Shown: one piece after another, positions 19,875-32,700 of the stretch
Layout of the letters: every line of letters starts with the position of its first letter
How positions within the stretch are numbered: the stretch's first letter is position 1
Translations under genes and position numbers: made by a program
The notes under the pieces: model-generated
Seen by the model: the letters and a program-made list of their open reading frames with translations, nothing else
Databases searched by the model: none
Told to the model about the DNA's origin: nothing
Source of the DNA: Dacryopinax spathularia
Taxonomy: Eukaryota; Basidiomycota; Dacrymycetes; Dacrymycetales; Dacrymycetaceae
Length of the DNA stretch: 64,000 bases
NCBI GenBank assembly: GCA_037974965.1
Contig: JBBPFI010000002.1
Span: forward strand, 2,294,001-2,358,000
Direction of reading: 5' to 3'

Positions 19875-22095
19875 ATGGTCAATAGCAAGACGACGCCTCG
19901 GGGGTCGAAGCGGCCGCTCGACGAGCCAGAGCAGCAACCATCTACATCTCCTACCGCACGGCGAAGGGGAGATCTACCTGCCCCACCCGGCTCTGCAGGT
20001 AGCGGAGGAGGTGGAGGGACAGGCGGTGGGATACAATCGATCGTCATCTCCCATCCGTCATCATCAGGCGCTCCAGCCGCCAGTGGACTGGCAGGCACCG
20101 GACAGACGGGCGCAGGAGACGCCTCGCAGTCGGGTGTGAGGAGCGCTACGACCTCTCCGGGCGTCACTCTCCAGCAACTGCAGCAACATCTCAGTCGTAC
20201 CTCCTCAGCGAACGCAATGGGGTTGCAGATGCAGCAGCCTCAGCAACAGCAAGGACAAAGCATGACACAAGCTGGACTCTTTCCGTGGGAGTTCGGAATG
20301 CCTAACACCCTTGGTGGACACTTCTCACCCCCTCAAGGGCAAGCTTTCGGTGCTGGTCTGCCAATGTCGTTACCTCCCGCACCGGCGCCTGGTCAGCCGC
20401 AGGGCCTTGGTCAGCAACATCAACAATCCCAGCCTCAACAAGGCGGACACTCTAGCCCTGTCGCATTCGGCTCGCTTGGGCTGAAGAACGTCCCGAATTT
20501 CAGCCCTTCCCAGCTCGCCAGCCTCCAGGCTCTAAACCCTTCTATGCGAAGCAGCATGGCAGGTCAACAGCAATCGCCTCAACAGCAACAATTGCCCCAA
20601 CTCTCTACTGCATCGAGGCCGAGTGGTTCGTCGGGGCAAGGAGACTCTTTGCTCATGCCGCCACCGCCTTCGGTCCCTCAGCGTAACTCTCCTACTGTAC
20701 CGGCAATGGGGATGTTCCCTCCCCTCCCTGGATGGTCCGCGGACAGCGGGAACTCGTTTCTCGCTATGCTTCAGCAGTCGGGCATGAATCCAAGTCTGCA
20801 GCCATTCGCCCAAAGCCTGCCTCAGCAACAGCAACAGCCGCAATCACAACCGCATCAGCAGCCATCGCAACCCCAACCGCAACCACAGCGACCCCCCTCC
20901 GCCGCAGGCAAGATTGTTCAGTCAACCTCGCCTACATCCCGAACCCTCTCAGCCGGAACGCGCAGCGTAGACCCTAGTCCAAGGATGGGTGCTGGGACCT
21001 CTTTGGCGGCGGCGGGAGGATCTAGCCAGGTTAGCTCGGCCGGTGACGGCGAGGAGAGGGGAAGCGATGAAGATCCTCCTGCTGGCTCTGCGTCTGCATC
21101 CGCCACAAGCACGCGGCCCAAACGGGGAGAAGGCAGTGCTTGGAAACCTGAAGAAACTGAGGGTATGCCTTTTGCCTTCCTGATCCGTGTTTGCGGTTTC
21201 TAATGCGTAGGTGCTCGACAGCACTCTTCAACTGGGTTTTCTCAAGCCCTCAGAACCTCATCGAAGCAGACCAACGCCCCTCACGGTTCTTCCTCAGCAC
21301 CCCCTCCTCCATCGGCGCCCCACGCCCTAGGCACGGAATCGCCAACCGCTGGAAACGGCTCCTCGAGACCCAACGCCGGCTGAACGAGTACGACCGATGG
21401 GCTCGCTCTCAGGGTCTCGAGCCATATGTGGACAACAAGTTTCGTGTATCGAAACAGATGGAGAGGGCTCGGGACCAGGGAGTTAAGATTGGCCAGTTAA
21501 CGCCGTTTACCGCTATGCTATGGTATAGCCGTGGGTGGCTGGAGAAGTTCAACCATTTGTAAGTCTTGCTTCTTCGCAGTTGTTCAAGCCCCGTAGACTC
21601 AGGGGATGCAACAGTATTCCTCCAGAGAAGAACGATCTGCCGCCTGCGGGAACCCTCACCCCTGCAAGCCAGAGCGGCCGTGTTCTTGGCGAAGGCCAGG
21701 GGTCAGAGGACGGGGATGACGAGGAGGACGAAGTGATGGAGATGATGGACGCGCCCACCATCTCCTCGCCACTTCGCCGACCTCAACAGATGCACGCGCA
21801 GTCCTCACCCAGGTCTGCCCTTGCCTCTCCCGGACGCCGGCCATCGACGACTCTGCAACCTCCTTCCTCCTCGGCTGTTCACCTGAACAGCCCACAACCA
21901 CCTTCTGCCCGCCCGCTCGACGAACCACCAGGCGGCTCACCACAACAGCAGAAGAACGACAAGATGCAACGAGCTATCAACGTAGCTCTCCAGCTCGTTA
22001 CCCAGGATAACCAGAATATCGATCCAGCACTGAGGAAGAAAGCGACGGATTTGCTGAGCAGCGTGCTTGATCAGGCTAGTGACGATTTTTCTTGA
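19875..22095 (+). CDS. Gln-rich putative transcriptional regulator, unknown family
   Basis: Exons 19875-21162, 21222-21558 and 21603-22095 join in phases 1 and 2 into 706 codons. I start at the first in-frame ATG (19875); the frame is open back to 19782, just after a CTAG acceptor, so an earlier exon is possible. The first exon is Gln/Ser/Pro/Gly-rich, as in coactivators and activation domains. The second exon is the only compact part: WKPEETEALFNWVFSSPQN followed by RHGIANRWKRLLETQRRLN, then KMER-like basic helices and FTAMLWYSRGWLEKFN. The spacing W..EE...LF.W ... W..L recalls SANT/Myb-like helices, but I do not recognise a named domain. The third exon is acidic, then Pro/Ser-rich, ending in a helix (MQRAINVALQLVTQDNQNID). 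A nuclear role is inferred from composition only. Confidence 0.7.
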
Positions 22096-23336
22096 ACGGG
22101 ACTGACATGACTATGAAACACTATGGGGCAACATGATGATTGCAAGGAAGAAACGTAACAGGACAACGGGGATACTTGGACATGTACAGAAGGCATAGAC
22201 TCTGGAATTGTAACAACAAGCAGGTACTTGGTTCTTTAAATTCTCTCGTGCACGCGTTTTATCCGGCGGCAATCAGCATAGCTCCTCGCCAAAGCACACC
22301 GGCTCAGCCGTCGTGGGCGGAGGAACCTTCGCTCAGCTGAGCGTGTCAGATGTCTCATCCCATATATCGTGCTGTCCTTTTGTTCGCCGCTTGCCCGCCT
22401 AAAACTGGTGAGCCATATGTAATCCAGTCAGCGGCGCCGTCTGTCACTACCCCATTCCCGACCAAGCACTGCCCCAGGGATCGAACGGATCCAAGCTGAA
22501 GGGGGGTCGTTCGGTTTTACGGTAAGTCAGTCTGGATGCTAGCGAGACGTATTTTCGCCGGGTACCCGATATCGTGCTCTTCTGTGTATACGTACATTAG
22601 ATCTATCAGCCGGCCAACCGGCGGGAATCAGCCTTTGTCTAAAACGCTCGGCGCCCAACACGGAACTTAGCTGTGTGCCAACTATTCCACATGTCAAACT
22701 ACATATAAGGTTGTGGCCTGTGAATTGCGTTCAAGAGGCAAATATGGGTCAGGGGTCCGGCTCCCCATCCGGTTCTCATGCCAAGCCTCTCTATACGGAT
22801 GGCCTGAAACTGACATGCATTTGCAATTTATTACAGGTGAGATAGCTGGGAAGAAAGCCGGCGGCACTTCACGTTCAGCATTTGTAAGCTTTATAATAAT
22901 GCGCCGATCACCTAAGACGAATTTGAATCCGGGCGATCGACCCCGAGTTTTGTATAGCAGGTTGCGCATGAACGGCAAGCTGCACACTGCTTCTCCGCAC
23001 TGCACCTGGATTTTTCGTGGCCCCACGCTGGTTACGTCGCTGATGGGCAGAATGCAAATGTTGGCGCCCAGAAGAGAAACATGCTACTCTTGCCGTCGAG
23101 TCCGATTATCGGCGACGGTGCGCGTGCAGCCTTAGAGACGCACCGCCAGTGTCTCTGTTTGGAATCTGTTTGCCACTCTGGCCTGGCCGAGTTTCGCGGC
23201 GACTGAAACTCCTCGCAAGAATGTGGAGCAGAATATAACGGCTACGATTCTTACCTCGATTATGCGCATTTCAAGCACCTCGCACTCTAGAGCCCTTCCC
23301 TCCAACCAATTTCCTCCCTATCGCCTTTGTTAAGGA
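22096..23336. other. Intergenic region between the Gln-rich gene and the DUF4188 pair
   Basis: About 1.24 kb. Frames at 22694-23026 (minus) and 22713-23135 (plus) cover the same stretch and look like chance. Inverted GCCGG motifs lie near 22610. I see no RNA gene or element termini. Confidence 0.4.
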
Positions 23337-24391
23337 ATGTCAGCGAGCTTCTTCCAACCGCTATCTGCGCCCACTGCAGCGCGTCCATCATATGAGGCAC
23401 CCGTCGCCTGGCTGGTGAGCATCTCCCCTTCCTTGTATTCGCCCTGCTAACACCTACCAGCTCCTTCGGGACCAGTTCCAAGCGTCGACACTCTTGCTCA
23501 TCGGCGCTGGAACCATGGCTGCTTTGTACTCTCTCACAAGATCGGGTTACGTATTCGTCCCGGTCTACGCAGCATTGGTGTACAAGGCCGCCAACCTTCT
23601 GCTCATGACGCTCGGATGGATTCCAAATTCTTATGCTGCGGACGTACTACCAAAGAAGTTCTCCGCTCAATTCCCGCCTGTTGCCGGGGAAGAGGCTGTG
23701 CCCGCCTCCCAAGGTGTCGTCGTTTTCCTGCTGGCATCGCGCATCAATCAGTGAGCCGGCTTGCTCTGATCCTTCGAAGAAATGCTCAGGCTGTGACTAG
23801 TCCACTAGGCCTTTTTGCGCCCGGAGCTTCAGAGTTCAACAAGTGGGGGAAAACCCTGATGGCTGATGTCGCGACGAAAGAAGAGTACGGATGTGAGTAA
23901 TTGGCTCACTTTATGCACTCGCATGTTGTCTCTGATCGCTTCATCACTCAGTGTTGGGCACCTCGACGCTCATAGCGACAGATCGATCTTCGCACAACAC
24001 GATGTTCCAGCTCATGTATTTCCGCGATGCACAGTCGTTGAACCATTATGCACATTCGCCGCTCCATAAAGAGGCATGGTTGTGGTGGCTCGAGGCACAG
24101 AAGAAGTGGCCCCACATCGGCATCATGCACGAGGCGTACGACGTCCCCGCCCGGTCCTGGGAGACGATCTATCTTCACATGCACAAGACTGGGCTTTCGC
24201 GGGCGAGTGTGAGGATGACAGAGGAGCAGAAGGAGATCGTCTTGGGCCAGAAGGCGAAGCAACACTCGGGAGAAATGTGGTGGAGCACGGCGGTGGACGC
24301 TACAAGAGGCAAGTTGCGTAGCTCGTTCGGGCGCATGGGGCGGAGTGATGGAACGGAGAACGAGAAGGAGGGTCTAGGAGAAATTTACTGA
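23337..24391 (+). CDS. DUF4188 / af470-like monooxygenase-fold protein, copy 1
   Basis: Four exons (23337-23414, 23461-23750, 23801-23892, 23952-24391) give 300 codons with phases 0, 2 and 1. The N-terminal quarter has a two-helix membrane segment (LLIGAGTMAALYSLT, FVPVYAALVYKAANLLLMTLGW). The soluble part has the DUF4188 pattern: VVVFLLASRINHPLGLFAPG, then TLIATDRSSHN, LMYFRDAQSLNHYAHSP, HKEAWLWW, then IGIMHEAYDVPARSWETIYLHM. This is the antibiotic-monooxygenase-like ferredoxin fold named after Aspergillus af470. No catalytic role is proven for most members. Residues after this (TRGKLRSS, ending EKEGLGEIY) are a conserved tail shared with copy 2. Head-to-tail duplication with the next gene is clear. 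Confidence 0.88.
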
Positions 24392-25180
24392 ATATGTCAC
24401 GGTCTCGGTGCACTGAGGGAGAGACAATACGATTTCGTTGACAGTTTCATTATCCGTCCGATCTGTCCTGCAGCGCTTGGCCTATGGACCAGATTATCTT
24501 TGATAAGCAACAAAACCATTTTTGCGTACTTCTGAAAAATGCCGAGTATGAAGGATCCAAAGGACAGCGGGGCTGCTATGGCTTGATTGACCTCCGCGCT
24601 CGACCTCCATGCCTCCGTGAAAAAAATCACTTCCAGTATTAGTGCCTTCCAGATAAGATTGATTGCTTTCCTCTACCCTGCGTAAAGTCCGAGCTCCTGG
24701 GTCAAAGTGTGCCGTCGCCGCGGAACCAGCCTCACCCGTTCCATGTTTCCAGTAATGGGGTTCGCTGCGCCCCTGCGAACGGGTCCATGGACGGCACGCG
24801 GCTCTCTTCCGCCCACTTCTTCGCAACCAAACAGGAAACTCAGCCATGGTACTTTCCTCGGGCACCCGGCCATCATCATCTTGCTTATATTCAAGTCATA
24901 TCGGTACTGGACACAGCGAAAGGATGGCTCGTCCGGCCAGGAGCCGCACATGGATTGAGCACGACTGTGTTGGTTGTGTCCGCGACCTCTTGCCGACGTC
25001 TCGCCGGAAGTCGTATGTCTCGTTTGCTAAGCAACGTCTCAGTATGCGGCTTTCAGCAGAGGACCGGATGAAGCTATAAAAGTGCGATCTTGAGGACGGC
25101 GATGTGTGCGTGAGATCGTCCCCGAATAGTGCAGGCCGTCACTCGTCGTTCCCGAGCGGGCTCCTGTCCTCTGACTCAAG
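24392..25180. other. Spacer between the two DUF4188 genes
   Basis: This 789-base spacer holds the 3' region of copy 1 and the promoter of copy 2. I looked for a decayed third copy and see none of the family motifs in any frame. Confidence 0.5.
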
Positions 25181-26237
25181 ATGGCCACCAACATCTTCAG
25201 GCCTCTATTTGCACCAACTTCGGAACGTACAACGTACAAAGCCCCTGTGGCTTGGCTCGTGAGTCTCTCTCATCTTCAGCACCATGTCGTGCTAATGACC
25301 ACTTCAGCTTCTTCGAGACCAGTTTCGAACGTCAACAATTGCTCTCATGGGAGCGGCTGCAATGGCCGCTATGTACCTCTTGACCGGCTCTCGCTTCGTT
25401 TTTGTCCCGGTCTTTGCGGCGCTGGCCTACAAGGCAACCAGAATCCTTCTTATGACGCTCGGATGGATCCCGAATGTGTATGCCTCAGACGTCTTGCCAA
25501 AGAAATTCTCTGCGCTGCTGCCTCCCGTTTCCGGGGAAGAGGATGTGCCGGCCTCTCAAGGGATTGTCGTCTTCCTTCTTGGCACGCGCAACAACCAGTA
25601 AGTCAGTCAGCGCTCAAGTAGAGAAAGGCGCTGACGTTTTGATGAGTCCACTCGGCATTTTGTCACCCGGTGCTGCGGAGATGCAACAGTACGTGACCAA
25701 GCTCATGACTGAAGTCAACTCGAAGTACGACGAATATGGCTGTAAGTGAAGCACCGTTTGAGCCGGACATACGTGGTACTCATGTCTAGCGACTCAGTGC
25801 TGGGCAGCTCCACGCTCATGTCAACAGAGCGATCCTCCCACAACGGACTCATCCTGCTGATGTATTTCCGGGACGCGGCGTCACTGCACCGATATGCCCA
25901 CTCACCGATCCATAAAGAAGGCTGGGCGTGGTACCTCGAAGCGCAGAACAAATGGCCGCATATCGGGGTCATGCACGAGACGTACGACGTTCCGGCCCGG
26001 TCGTGGGAGACGATCTACCTACATATGCACAAGACTGCTTTGGGGAGGGCGAGCGTGAGGATGACGGAGGAACAGAAGGTGTTGGTGTTGGGTGATAAGG
26101 CCGCTGAGCATGAGGGGGAGATGTGGTGGAGCACACCTGTGGACGCGACGAGGGGCAAGCTGCGCAGTTCGAATGGCCGCATGGCTAGGAGTGACGGGGC
26201 AGAGAATGAGAAAGAAGGTCTGGGCGAGATCTACTGA
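25181..26237 (+). CDS. DUF4188 / af470-like monooxygenase-fold protein, copy 2
   Basis: Tandem paralogue of the preceding gene with the same four-exon structure and similar length. It starts MATNIFRPLFAPTSERTTYK, has the same two-helix membrane segment (IALMGAAAMAAMYLL, FVPVFAALAYKATRILLMTLGW), then GIVVFLLGTRNNHPLGILSPG, TLMSTERSSHNGLILLMYFRD, PHIGVMHETYDVPARSWETI and the shared tail ending EKEGLGEIY. The third exon is slightly longer (SKYDEYG against TKEEYG). The two proteins differ mostly in exons 2 and 3, whereas the C-terminal 110 residues are nearly the same, so purifying selection or gene conversion has kept the end constant. Members of this family sit in secondary-metabolism loci in some fungi, but no such cluster is visible here. 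Confidence 0.88.
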
Positions 26238-26721
26238 AGCGCCATGTATGTAGACACGTCGGAGAGGAGATAGAATACAGTATGTTCCGTTGACCAAGGT
26301 GGATGGCAGTGATCAAGCTAAGATTGATGCAGGCAGGTATAATTTGGTCATTACTGCGCTATCATACTACTCTGTACAACAGTGACAACAGTGACTCCCT
26401 GGCACGCGCCTCCCGCTTCGTCTTCGATAATATAGAAGCGAGAGGCGCGCATAAAGACCCGAATTGAGACGAATGAGATTGATCGACCGCCTCCCGCCGC
26501 GCTGGGCCTGTATGAGTTGTGCCAGGCTGGAGTAGGGAGGGTCGTGTGCATATAGGTGCGGTGAGATTGAGGATTGGGATGCTACAGAGACTATTAAGGA
26601 CAGATTGTAGAGGCAGAGGGGGATAGCGACGAACCGAGAGAGAGCATGAGGAGTGTAGAAGCTAGAGGACCGGAGAAACGAGCAGGGCGTAGCCAGCGGG
26701 CATGGGTGCCGAAGAGAGAGC
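26238..26721. other. Convergent 3' region between DUF4188 copy 2 and the PP2C gene
   Basis: About 480 bases between two stop codons on opposite strands. It should contain both 3' untranslated regions and poly(A) sites. No gene or repeat is visible. Confidence 0.5.
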
Positions 26722-28733
26722 TTACAGCGCTGTCATCGGGTCCTCGCTCTTGTCTAGCAAGCCCTCGACCAGCACTGCTCCGCTCGGCGCGTCCCCCTCA
26801 GGCGTATGCTCGAGCTGTTTCTCGGGCTTCACCTCCCCGGGAGTGAGGTTCAGCTCCGCAGGGCCAGAAACGAGCGGCTTGCCAATGCTCGTCAACCGGG
26901 TCTTTGTGAACCCTGGTGGAAGGGCGTCCTCCCCGCTCTCCTCAGACTCGTACTCTCCCTCTTCCTCTCCATCCCTTGCCTCCCCGCTTGCGCCAGGCTC
27001 GGCCTCAGCATCGGCGAATATGCTGCGCCAATCACCGCCCCGCCGCCCCATGAAAGTAGTCCGGAGAACTTCTTTGCCCTTCCCTTTTGGGTCGGGCTGC
27101 CCCTCGCCTTCCTTTTCCTTCCCCTTTCCTTTCCCCTTGTCCTCCCCTTCTAGGTGCTGCCCGAACAGCCCCTGTCCGTCCTCGGAGTCATCGTCCATAT
27201 CCTCGTCGCTGCTGTCATCCGCATAGACGGGTATCCTGAGGTCGAAAGCGAGTCGACTGGCAGGATGTTGGGCAAAGTCCCACGAATACTGCCGCTTCGG
27301 TCCGTACAGCGGCTTGAATTCGGTTGGCGTCTGGTAGCCGTGTCCGCGTTCAACGCGATCCGCGATCCAGTCGTACCACTCTTCCAGTGTTCGGCCGTGC
27401 AAAATGGCAACGATAATGATAGTCATGTTGTCGCAGCCGACGCCAGATTTCTCTAGGTCTGCGTCGGGAGCCATGCAGTAATCGACGATGGATTCGCAGA
27501 TCTTGCCCAGAGGCATCCGCTGTGCTGCGTGTCGCCTTACGTAGTCGCATACAGCTTGTGAAGACATGCAGTCCCAGATACCTGAACACACACGGTTAAA
27601 AGGGTCAAACCACATGAATATCGAGACCCACCATCACATGCAAGAACGAAGAACTCGTCCTCCTCGGAGATCTGATGGTCTATGATCTCAGGGTTCGACG
27701 TGACAATTTGCTTTTCGGGTGCTAGATTAAGGTTCTTCTTGTACTCAAAGTCGCCGATCGCTCGCGATAGTGCAAGGTTGCCTGAGGGCAAGACATGAGG
27801 GCGCATATATCAAGAAGATTGACCTTCGGACTTACCATTCACACGCCCATACTCGACCCAACCACCCGCTGCTCTTATCCGTGCACTTTCCTCTGTTGAC
27901 TCATCAGCCCGGCACGTCTCCGCGAAGGACAGGGTACGTACCGGCACCATGCGGTTTATGGTCATAGCTTAACGTCTTTACTCTTCCCGCTTCACACAGC
28001 ACCGCTCGCGAGTCGCCAGCATTCGCCTGGACGTCGTCAGTCGCTGCCCTGAACTAGCATATATGCAACACATACCGCCCAGATCCGGCCTTCAGGCGTC
28101 ACAAGGCAGGCAATAGCGGTGCAACCCGAAGGATCGTTCTTGAACGCCGAGTCTGCCCGGAGTGCTTCGTCCGTCCGGAGGAAAGCGAGTTTGAGCGCAT
28201 CGCGGTACTCTTTCTGCTGGTACTCCTCTTGCTCTACTAGCCGCTTGTGTACTGTCCTACCCGCGAACTTCGCTACGGATGCACCTGCACCCAGGTGTAA
28301 GCTGAGCTACACGAAGAAGACGCAAGAGGACACGTACCTCCATGCCCATCATACACTGCAAAGAAGCTTGTTCGCTCTGCTGGAGGCTTCTCCTTCTGGG
28401 CCGACTCCTGATCTAGGTTCAACACTGTCGCGTGCGCATCCTCCATCGCTGTACATCGTACAACCCGTCAGCACTGGCATACGAACACTAAGGGTTGACG
28501 AGGTGCACGCACATATCCGCCAACCTTGCATCTCCGTGCTCCCGTAGGCGAACCGCTCATCGGCCCCTTCTTCCGTCGTCTTGTCCGTTGCTGTAGGTGG
28601 GCGTCAATGACATTGGACTTCGATCTTATACGAGAGGGTCACATACCCGGAGCAGATAGAGTTTGACCCTAAAGTAGTATGCACAGTCAGATGTCGTGCG
28701 ACGGGAAAGAAGCACCATATAAGAACGCACCAT
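26722..28733 (-). CDS. Protein phosphatase 2C (PTC2/PTC3-like)
   Basis: Metal-dependent Ser/Thr phosphatase of the PP2C family, closest by motif to fungal PTC2/PTC3, which down-regulate stress MAPK (HOG) and checkpoint kinase signalling. The start codon at 28733-28731 stands alone: ATG is followed at once by a GTGCGT intron and then GGTCAAACT, giving the conserved MGQTLSAP myristoylation-type start. Later exons give [29 protein letters not shown], the [12 protein letters not shown] and [10 protein letters not shown] strands, [32 protein letters not shown] and [10 protein letters not shown], so all metal-binding Asp/Gly motifs are present. A tail of about 150 residues follows, acidic and Lys-Gly repetitive ([13 protein letters not shown]). 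The stop is at 26722. Confidence 0.92.
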
Positions 28734-29795
28734 GTCGTCGGTGGATAATCTTGGTCTAACAGTTTCGACAGAGAGTGATTAAAGGTACAGCCAGCAGACA
28801 GCAGAAAGGAAGGCAAAGGTGACGAGGTGAGGTAAGGTGTCGTGCTCGCGTGACTCTGAAATTGGGCGGGGCGGTTGTGGGTGCGGAGCGAGAGGTCTCT
28901 CTTTGGGATGTGAGGGGCCGATGATGCTATGCTGATGCGCAAGGAAGATAAGGACGCGCAGGGCGGGATCTGGTTTGTATAGCCACCGGAGAATTGCCGG
29001 AGTCGTCGGAGATGTCGTTCTGACAGTTGTTCTATGAGCAATAACGAAGTAGATGAGGTGGACGGTGAGTGAGAAGCGAAGTTGAAAGTTTGTTGGAGTC
29101 GGTGAGGAGGAGCACGACCGCTGAGATGGGCAGGAGGGGGATGTCGTATGCGGTGCGCGCCCGGCGGCTAGACCAGGGACGGGCGCCCGGAGATGATGAC
29201 CCCTTCTCTTCTCCTTCCTCGTCGGGCGGACCCCTTCTGTGATGGGAGGCGCGAAAATCATACCCGGTCACTTGCTTCCGTATAAGTGCGCCTCCTCATT
29301 CTTGGTCCAACATCATCACAGCAAATGGCTGGAATGGTTGTCAAGAGTGCATCAACCCTGGTTTCAACTACTGGGCTCAAATAGCCACAACTATCGTAGC
29401 TTGTGATGATATGTTGTTGAAAGTTTTGTCATGGTCAAAAACTCTGCGCGCCCCCGATCGCCGTCACAGGCCCCGTCCACCCCCTGTTCCGGACACAAAA
29501 TTTCGCGGTTGAACCCCAACAACGTCAGCGTGGGCCCCGCACACGAGCCTGCAATTTAGGTGGGGGCGTTTATCTTTCTTCTCGCCAAACACGGTATCTC
29601 CCGAGGAGGCTATGTTACGCTCTGAGCCATTTACCTCCAACATCCCTCCAATACCGGAGAGCGAAATAATACTATTACAAAGAAGTTGTGACATGCTCTG
29701 AAGTAGTTCTACAGTGTGTGTTCCGTCTAAGTCTCTCATTATTGCGGCTGGTAGTGAATTGTGTTGATGCTCGGGTATCAATCTTGCATTTCGTT
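28734..29795. promoter_or_regulatory. PTC2-like promoter region and SEN1 3' region
   Basis: About 1.06 kb between the start of the phosphatase gene and the stop of SEN1, both on the minus strand. Minus-strand open frames (28604-29261) are Pro/Ser-rich and probably chance. No repeat or RNA gene is visible. Confidence 0.45.
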
Positions 29796-32700
29796 CTATG
29801 GGTTTGCCTGGCGGATCTCCTCATGTAGCCGTCTCTTCACGTTGGTGCGGTCGTTGTTTGGTGGATTGGAATTAGGATTGTTGGGACGCTGCGATTCTCG
29901 TCAGTCTTCTGAACCAAGACGGATGATGTTCAACGGAGCCTACCTTTCTGGGGATAAACATCGTCTCCGAGGTCGTGCCATCTCCCCGCGGTGGCAACTT
30001 CTGTGCAGGCCTGAGCGGGCCTGGTGGTCGCGTTCCTCCCTGTGTAGGTCTCGGCGGCGGTCCTGGATTGTTCGATGGCACAGATATAGGATTGCCGAGC
30101 GTGGGCGGTGGCGGCGGTGGCCGTTCGCGCTTTTTGTCCTGCCACGAAGAACTATAGCCATTCCTGCGATCGTCCCGCCTGCCACCCCCGCGATTGTCAC
30201 GGTTCTGATTCTGATTGGAATTGTTTGGCGGCCTTGAGCTCCCGTTAGGCTTGTCTCGATCCCGGTTTGTACCCCGATCAGATGAGCCCGTCGAGTTCCC
30301 GTTCTTCTTGTTCGAGTCCGGAGAACGATCCGGCCTTGACCGACTTGATTGGTCTTGTCTGGACTGTTCTCCCTTCCGAAGCGCAGGCGGCGGTCTCCGC
30401 TCGTGTTCTCCCGAACTCTTCCTCTTCAACGTCGGCGACCGCGGCTCCGTGATCTCTCCTTCTTCCCTAGTGCTCGCGCGAGACTCGTTCGCCATGCTTG
30501 CAGAATGGTTCCTATTTCCATCTCGCTTGCTTTTCGCTATTTCTTGAGGCGTCCGGAGTTCGGGAAGGGGAGGTTGAGCGGCTTCGGCCTTTGGCTTGCG
30601 TGGTGTGGGCGCTTTCTTGGCTGGTACGGGCACGGGCACGGGCGGGTGATGTTGTTGAAAGGTGGACAAATTGACCTGGTTCCAGATCAGCGGTGTTCAG
30701 GCATGCATGCCAAGACATATTCCTCACCTTCATCAGCAGACCCCGCTCCCGCGCGTCTTGGACGATCGATTTCCAGATCGCATCACTCCGTTCCAGTGTT
30801 GGAGCGTTCCCGAATATGAACAGGGAGGACCGTGCACGAGTGATCGCCACGTTCGTTCGACGCTTATCTGCCAAGAAACCAACGGAGCCTTGATTAGGGC
30901 CTGCACGGACACAGGACAGGATAATAATATCCTTTTCCTGGCCTTGAAATCCATCCACCGTGTTGAAGTCAACAGCAGTCAATATTTGCTCTCCATATTT
31001 TTCTCGGAAGACGCGGCGCAGCTTGAACATCTGTTCTCGGTACATCGTCACGATACCAACACGGTAATCGAAGTTGATCGACGGGAACTGTGTTCGCAAC
31101 CGCGAAAAGAGAGCGAGGATGATATCCGCCTCCATTTCGTTGACGAGCGAGTGTCCAGCTCTGGCCTTGGTCTCCCTTCCGTCGACATCGAAGAAACGAT
31201 AAGGCCCAAACAGGGGATCAGTGTGCCAGGGCTGCGCGGTCTGCTTCGCCATATCGGGTCCATCCTTCAGTTTGGAGTTGTAGAACATGCGGCTATCCAG
31301 GGCGCTTATCTCAGGATGCATACGATATTGGATACTGGCACAGGCTTCAGAAGGTGAACAGATGCGTCTAGGTATAGCTCACCTCAGAAGATGCACGGCA
31401 TCCGGGCGCCTGTGCATGATTCGAACAAACAGACTGCGGGAGTACCCCTGCTGTTCTGCCATTTGCGACAGGACCGTAGGTGGAAGCTGCTCAGGATCTA
31501 GTCAAAGGTAAGAACCATCAGCGCTGAAATAACGGTGATACATACCTCCAACTAAGATGCACCGCTTGCACTGATACTTCAAAGGTATGAGCGAGCTCAC
31601 TTCTACCGACTGAGCGGCCTCGTCGATAATGACTGTCTCGAAGTCGTATGCGATAAGATTGTCGTTTCCCGCTCCTGAAAGAGTACAGCAAATTACATCT
31701 GCTTCATCCAGAACTTCCTGCTTGAACCGCCGGCGAGCTGCGTCCATGGTGCGCGTCGCATCCTTCTGCTTGTCTCGAGTTTGGTTAAGCTTGGTTGTCA
31801 GACCCATGCGCTTCTGGTTCAAGGCTCTTATCTCAGCTTCAAGTGCCATGGTGCGAGCACTGTTGTCTTTGACGTTCGAAAGCTCCGTCCGCTTCGAAGA
31901 CAGATCAGCCTGAATCGCAGTGATGTCTCGCCGCAAGGCTGCGATGTCCGCCTGAACTTCGCTTTTGTCGACCCTCAGGCTCGGATCACTGTTGATCTTC
32001 CTGTCGATCAGCTCGTCAAGCGATACATCCTTCACGCTGACATTTATGACAGCATCGGCTCCGACGCGAACCACCTTGAGTGCTGCCCGTTGTCCCGAAA
32101 AAGTACGAACACCGTCCATCAACCGTTTGGCTACCTCGTCGATGGCCGCGTTACTGGGTGCACAGATGAGGAGTTTAGGTTTGATAGGCTTTTCTTGCGG
32201 ACGGCCGGGATTCAGAGCAGTCGCTCGCTTGGAGAGCCAATGGCCTACAAGCCCGCAGATCGTCTTGGTTTTGCCAGTTCCAGGTGGTCTTGTTAGAGGA
32301 TTGGATGGTTAGCTCCATCCATGCAACCGTCTTCTTGCTACACTCACCCCTGTATGAGAGCAAATCCGTCCGTCCGCAGAGCTCCGAGAATAGCATTGGC
32401 CTGTGGCTCATTTACTTGGTAGGCCTCCATAGCTGCTTTGATTTCATGGTCTGTGAGCTTAGGAAGACGAGCCGGCTTGGGTTTGAGAACATCACTGCAA
32501 AGGTCATACAACGAAAGGGCTTGAAGGGCAGCATATTCGCGGTAAATGGTTGTAAAACTGAGACGATGAGTTATGGGCACAGCAAAAAGCGTGGATCTGA
32601 ACCCACCTAAACACCTTGTGGGCTTTCCATTGCGTTCTAATCTGCAGCGCGGCATTGAGACCCCTCGGGTCGTTGCCTAGACAGCAGCGAAAGCGGGCCT

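Noticed and set aside
22465-22500. GTTCGATCC on the minus strand, like a tRNA B box
   Set aside because: No matching A box or foldable acceptor stem is found at the right distance, so no tRNA is called.
22694-23135. Overlapping frames on both strands between the Gln-rich gene and the DUF4188 pair
   Set aside because: Neither has family motifs or splice partners; I take both as chance.
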